Of a stretch of 64,000 nt of DNA, positions 60,964 to 64,000 are shown piece after piece. Source of the DNA: Phycisphaeraceae bacterium (lineage in GTDB: Bacteria; Planctomycetota; Phycisphaerae; Phycisphaerales; UBA1924); assembly GCA_020639235.1 (NCBI GenBank), contig JACKHC010000001.1:124001-188000 (forward strand), given 5' to 3'. Below the pieces are notes generated by a model. It was not told the origin of the DNA. It saw only the letters and a program-made list of their open reading frames with translations, and made no database searches. Made by a program: the position numbers and the translations under genes. How positions within the stretch are numbered: position 1 is the stretch's first letter; every line of letters begins with the position of its first letter.

Positions 60964-62118
60964 ATGCCTAGCAATCGAACCGCGCTCAAACTCACAATCT
61001 CCGCACTCCTCGCCGCCGCCGGCCTCATCGCTTCCTGCGCGGGCATGGAGCCCTCCAAGCCCCTCTCACAGGGCGATGCCGAGCACCGCGGCTCCGACCC
61101 CAACGCATCCAACGACGACGCCCAGCGCCGCATCGATCAGATGCGCGAGGCAGTCGCCAACAACAACCCGCATCAACCAACCCGCACGGGCAACGCCGAC
61201 TTCGCCGCGCCCGACACGCCCTCCTCGTGGACGCCCGACGAAGGCACACGCGCCAACCCGTCCAACGCCGTCGCCCTCGACTCACAAGCCAACACCCCCG
61301 ACCGAAACAGCAACCAGAACAACGCCGGCGGCTCACAACCAAGCACCGCCCCCACGCTCGAGCAGCGCATCGCCGACGCCTCCGCCGACCTCGCCACCGC
61401 GCTCCGCCTCCGCGCCGATCGCTACCCCGATCAGGCCGCCTCCGCCTACGCCGCAATCAACGCGCTGGCCATGGTCGAGCCGCGCGTCGCCACCGCCTAC
61501 ATGCCCGACAACGCCACCATGTCCTCGCGCCTCACCCCCGACGAACGCTCCTTCGTCCTCGCATGGGGCGAGATGTCGCGCCAACTCCCCGGTGTCATCG
61601 CCTCCGGCGACGCAAGGCGTGGCGTCGCCCGCATACTCCGCGACAACGCCAACCGCCTCGACGACCGCACCCTCACCATCCCGACCGCCACACTCTGCTA
61701 CAAGGTCGACGGCTTCGGCCTCTACTCCGAACTCCCGCGCAACGACGGCCGCTACAAGTTCCTCGCCGGACGCGCCAACGAAGCCATCGTCTATGTCGAA
61801 CTCGACGGCTTCGCCTACCGCTCCGTCGCGCAGGACAACGCCAACGGCTACACCATCGACCTCACCCAGGATGTCTCCCTCTACGAGGCGGACTCCCGCG
61901 TCCTCGCCTGGCGACTCACGGCACAGGACATCTCCGACTTCTCGCGCAATCAGCGCCGCGACTTCTACATGATCCAGATCATCAAACTCCCCGCCTCCCT
62001 CACCATCGGATCCTACGACCTCAAGGTCTCCGTCCGCGACCGCACATCGCAGGCCGTCGCCGAACAGGTCATCCGTATCGACGTCGTCGCCGACGCCTCA
62101 GCCATCCGCGGCAAGTAA
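60964..62118 (+). CDS. Hypothetical lipoprotein
   Basis: 384 residues from the ATG at 60964. Lipobox IASC at about residue 21. A long low-complexity region rich in Asn, Ala, Asp, Pro (residues 30-135) is followed by a helical segment (IADASADLATALRLRADRYPDQAASAYAAI) and a beta-rich C-terminal half (TATLCYKVDGFGLYSELP, IDLTQDVSLYEADSRVLAW). No family known. It would be attached to the outer membrane or periplasmic face. Confidence 0.6.
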   Translation: MPSNRTALKLTISALLAAAGLIASCAGMEPSKPLSQGDAEHRGSDPNASNDDAQRRIDQMREAVANNNPHQPTRTGNADFAAPDTPSSWTPDEGTRANPSNAVALDSQANTPDRNSNQNNAGGSQPSTAPTLEQRIADASADLATALRLRADRYPDQAASAYAAINALAMVEPRVATAYMPDNATMSSRLTPDERSFVLAWGEMSRQLPGVIASGDARRGVARILRDNANRLDDRTLTIPTATLCYKVDGFGLYSELPRNDGRYKFLAGRANEAIVYVELDGFAYRSVAQDNANGYTIDLTQDVSLYEADSRVLAWRLTAQDISDFSRNQRRDFYMIQIIKLPASLTIGSYDLKVSVRDRTSQAVAEQVIRIDVVADASAIRGK

Positions 62119-62169
62119 GCAACCAAAACGCCAATCCCGAACCCCAAAGAGCCACCGGACCACCCCATC

Positions 62170-62715
62170 ATGGAGATCTTCCTCAAATGCGCGCTCATCT
62201 TCGCGGCGCGAGTTTGCGATGTCTCGCTCGGCACCATCCGCGTCGTCTCCGTTGTCAACGGCCGCCGACGCCTCGCCGTTGGCCTCGGCTTCGTCGAAGT
62301 CCTCATCTGGATCTTCGCAGTCTCGACGGTTGTCAACGACGCGATGGAGAATCCCATCTTCGCCGTCGCCTACGCACTCGGGTACGCCACCGGCTCCTGG
62401 GCCGGAATCACCATCGAACGACACCTCGCCTTCGGCCGCCAGGTCGTCCGCGTCTTCACGCGCAAAGGACCCGAAACCGCGCTCCTCCTCCGCGAACAGG
62501 GCTTCCGCGTCACCGAGTTTGAGGGCAAGGGCCGCGACGGAGCCGTCTCGCTCCTCCTGCTCGAGTGCGAACGCAAACGCATGTCGGCCCTCACCCGCAC
62601 CGTCCGCGAGATCGACCCCACCTGCTTCTACATCGTCGATGATGTCCGCTCCACCTCCGCCCCCGTCGGCGCCTACCAGCCCACCGGGTGGCGCGCCGTC
62701 ATGAAGAAGAAGTAG
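62170..62715 (+). CDS. DUF2179/DUF5698 membrane protein
   Basis: 181 residues. Three hydrophobic segments in the N-terminal half (FLKCALIFAARVCDVSLGTI, VGLGFVEVLIWIFAVSTVV, IFAVAYALGYATGSWAGITI) carry GTIRVVSVVNGRR, GFVEVLIWIFAVSTVV and IERHLAFG of the UPF0316 family. The C-terminal half is a soluble DUF2179 domain (LLREQGFRVTEFEGKGRDGAV). Function unknown. Confidence 0.85.
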   Translation: MEIFLKCALIFAARVCDVSLGTIRVVSVVNGRRRLAVGLGFVEVLIWIFAVSTVVNDAMENPIFAVAYALGYATGSWAGITIERHLAFGRQVVRVFTRKGPETALLLREQGFRVTEFEGKGRDGAVSLLLLECERKRMSALTRTVREIDPTCFYIVDDVRSTSAPVGAYQPTGWRAVMKKK

Positions 62716-62725
62716 CCCCGTCCGC

Positions 62726-62731
62726 TACAGT
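62726..62731 (+). promoter_or_regulatory. Putative -10 box (TACAGT) of gmk, leaderless at 62738
   Basis: TACAGT ends 6 nt before the ATG at 62738. An SD-like AGAGGA precedes a second ATG at 62768, so two start modes are possible. Confidence 0.4.
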
Positions 62732-62737
62732 GCCGCC

Positions 62738-63424
62738 ATGCTGACAACCGCCGCAGAGGAACATCTCATGGACGAGCACGGGCACCGCCTCCCCACCGAC
62801 ACCGACGACGGCATGCTCCTGGTCATCTCAGGTCCCTCGGGCGTCGGCAAAACCACCATCACGCGCTCCGTCGAACGCTCCATCTCCGACGCCATCTTCT
62901 CCGTCAGCGCCACCACGCGCCCACGCACCGACCTCGATGTCGACGGCGTCGATTACCAGTTCATGTCCGAAGCGGACTTCAAAAAGCGAGTCGACAACGA
63001 CGAGTTCCTCGAGCACGCCGTCTACGCCGGCAACCACTACGGCACCCTCCGTAGACCCGTCGAGACCCAACTCGCCCGGGGACGCCTCGTCATCCTCGAG
63101 ATCGATGTCCAGGGCGCCATCCAGATCAAGAAGCGCATGCCCGACTGCTTCTCCATCTTCATCCTCCCGCCCTCCGAAGATGCCCTCCTCGAACGCCTCC
63201 GCGCCCGCAAACGCGAGAGCGAAGAGACCATCAAGCGCCGCTTCGACCTCGCACGCGGCGAGATCGAACGAGCACGCGCCTCCGGCGCCTACGACCAGTT
63301 CATCGTCAACGACAACCTCGACAAGGCCATCGAACAAACCCTCACCGTCGTCCGCACCCAACGCGCCCAACGACGCCGAAAGGGCCCCGCCGGCGGCTGC
63401 TGCGGCGGCCACTGCAATCAGTAA
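62738..63424 (+). CDS. gmk: Guanylate kinase
   Basis: 228 residues from the ATG at 62738, or 218 from the ATG at 62768 (AGAGGA upstream). P-loop VISGPSGVGKTTITRSV, SVSATTRPRTDLDVDGVDYQFMS (GMP binding), EHAVYAGNHYGTLRRPVE, EIDVQGAIQIKKRMPD, LPPSEDALLERLRARK, RESEETIKRRF. Phosphorylates GMP and dGMP. The Cys/His-rich end (GGCCGGHCNQ) is unusual for the family. Confidence 0.95.
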   Translation: MLTTAAEEHLMDEHGHRLPTDTDDGMLLVISGPSGVGKTTITRSVERSISDAIFSVSATTRPRTDLDVDGVDYQFMSEADFKKRVDNDEFLEHAVYAGNHYGTLRRPVETQLARGRLVILEIDVQGAIQIKKRMPDCFSIFILPPSEDALLERLRARKRESEETIKRRFDLARGEIERARASGAYDQFIVNDNLDKAIEQTLTVVRTQRAQRRRKGPAGGCCGGHCNQ

Positions 63425-63472
63425 TCACAAGCCCGCATTTTCCTCCAGTCCCGACGGAGGCGGAGTGGTGTG

Positions 63473-63526
63473 CTCCTTCTCCCCTTGAGGGAGAAGGTGG
63501 TCGCGTAGCGACCGGATGAGGGGTGA
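63473..63526. repeat. Dispersed two-hairpin repeat R1, copy D
   Basis: CTTCTCCCCTTGAGGGAGAAG then GGTCGC GTA GCGACC then GGATGAGGGGTGAC. Shares its second hairpin with copy A. Located in the 272-nt gap after gmk, where no gene is seen. Confidence 0.6.
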
Positions 63527-63696
63527 CGCCTGGAGCCGCGATAGGAACCGAACGGACAGTTCGACGCCCGAAGGTCACGCTCCCCGTGAGCACGAACCTC
63601 GGGAGGAAGGGGAAAGTGGGGTAGGGAGGGGCCGTGAGCGCAACGAATGACCGACAGGGTTCTCGATCTGTGCTTTGTGCTCTGTGCCCTGTCAAC

Positions 63697-64000
63697 TCAC
63701 GCCGACTGCTCGCGCAACAGCGCATCCCGTGTCGCCGTGGGCGAGTCCTTCGTCCCGTCCCCCGAGTCCCCGCGCGGGTACGCGATCCGCCCGTGGTACA
63801 TCGAGCACAACGCCTTCGTCACCGCGTCCTCGATCGTCGCGATCTCGCGCAGCGTCAGGTTCGAGTTGTCGAACTGACCGTCATTCAGCCGCTTCGTCGC
63901 GATGTCGTGCACCAGCGTCGAGATCCGCGACGGCGTCGGCTCCGGCAGCGCACGCGTCGCCGACTCAACCGCATCGCACAACATCATGATCGCGCACTCT
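63697..64000 (-). CDS. HD-domain (7TM-HD/PgpH-like) phosphohydrolase, C-terminal part only
   Basis: The last about 100 codons are in the window, N-terminus beyond the right edge. LCDAVESATRALPEPTPSRISTLVHDIATKRLNDGQFDNSNLTLREIATIEDAVTKAL is followed by YHGRIAYP, the C-terminal signature of the 7TMR-HDED family, cyclic-di-AMP phosphodiesterases in the PgpH group. Whether it degrades cyclic-di-AMP in this organism is not known. Confidence 0.75.
   Translation of the reverse strand, partial: ECAIMMLCDAVESATRALPEPTPSRISTLVHDIATKRLNDGQFDNSNLTLREIATIEDAVTKALCSMYHGRIAYPRGDSGDGTKDSPTATRDALLREQSA

Noticed and set aside
1..64000. tRNA, rRNA, CRISPR, IS or prophage
   Set aside because: No arms, consensus repeats, transposase or integrase motifs were seen on either strand; a covariance search was not possible.

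Overview
The window looks like a chromosomal segment of a planctomycete of the class Phycisphaerae. It is strongly GC-rich. It has secreted proteins ending in PTPG plus a hydrophobic stretch plus arginines (PEP-CTERM-like sorting tails), a multihaem cytochrome with a C-terminal pair of dockerin-like GD..DG.VDVDDLN repeats, large PQQ-propeller/TPR proteins, and FHA/MoxR proteins. I see no tRNA, rRNA, CRISPR array, insertion sequence or prophage. Assignments rest on motif and family recognition by eye; no search was run.

Layout. 1-5200: a partial HerA-type ATPase, a DUF3465 protein, and a four-lipoprotein operon (two LpoB-like proteins, a COG3014-like protein, a YcfL-like protein). 5270-14740: multihaem cytochrome, FtsK with long acidic regions, a beta-helix protein, an SDR dehydrogenase, lexA and an overlapping upstream ORF. 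15030-17650: dprA and glutamate dehydrogenase. 18085-22380: an island of secreted proteins (a HAF-repeat PEP-CTERM protein, two tandem beta-helix proteins, and the 3' relic of a second HAF-type gene). 22380-30430: BLUF protein, two DUF4870 proteins, pdxA, a 1423-aa PQQ/TPR protein and a DciA-like protein. 30430-38160: two tandem TPR-sulfotransferases, a fused ABC permease, zinc-ribbon membrane proteins and SpoVR. 38240-47660: PEP-CTERM protein, pepA, CBS protein, HIT protein, a low-GC Nmad3-like gene, an ArfB-like factor, an outer-membrane barrel, rsmD, a BaiN-like flavoprotein and gnd. 47800-56995: PEP-CTERM protein, atpG, an HTH protein, a NupC transporter, a MoxR-FHA-SGNH operon, a lone MshEN-type domain and a degenerate beta-lactamase-fold protein. 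57040-64000: an EF-G paralogue, holA, a lipoprotein, a DUF2179-type membrane protein, gmk and a partial HD-domain protein.

Most genes are single housekeeping or envelope genes with little pathway clustering. The few operons are the Lpo/YcfL lipoproteins, MoxR-FHA-SGNH and gnd-BaiN. Recurrent themes are tandem duplication (five adjacent paralogue pairs), short dispersed palindromic repeats at gene ends, and two kinds of translation start: genes with a clear Shine-Dalgarno, and genes with none but with a TANNNT box 5-10 nt before the start codon, as expected of leaderless mRNAs. The most promising leads are the leaderless promoter pattern, the BLUF protein lacking its photoactive tyrosine, the beta-lactamase-fold protein lacking its catalytic residues, the Lpo/YcfL operon in a planctomycete, and the acidic FtsK.
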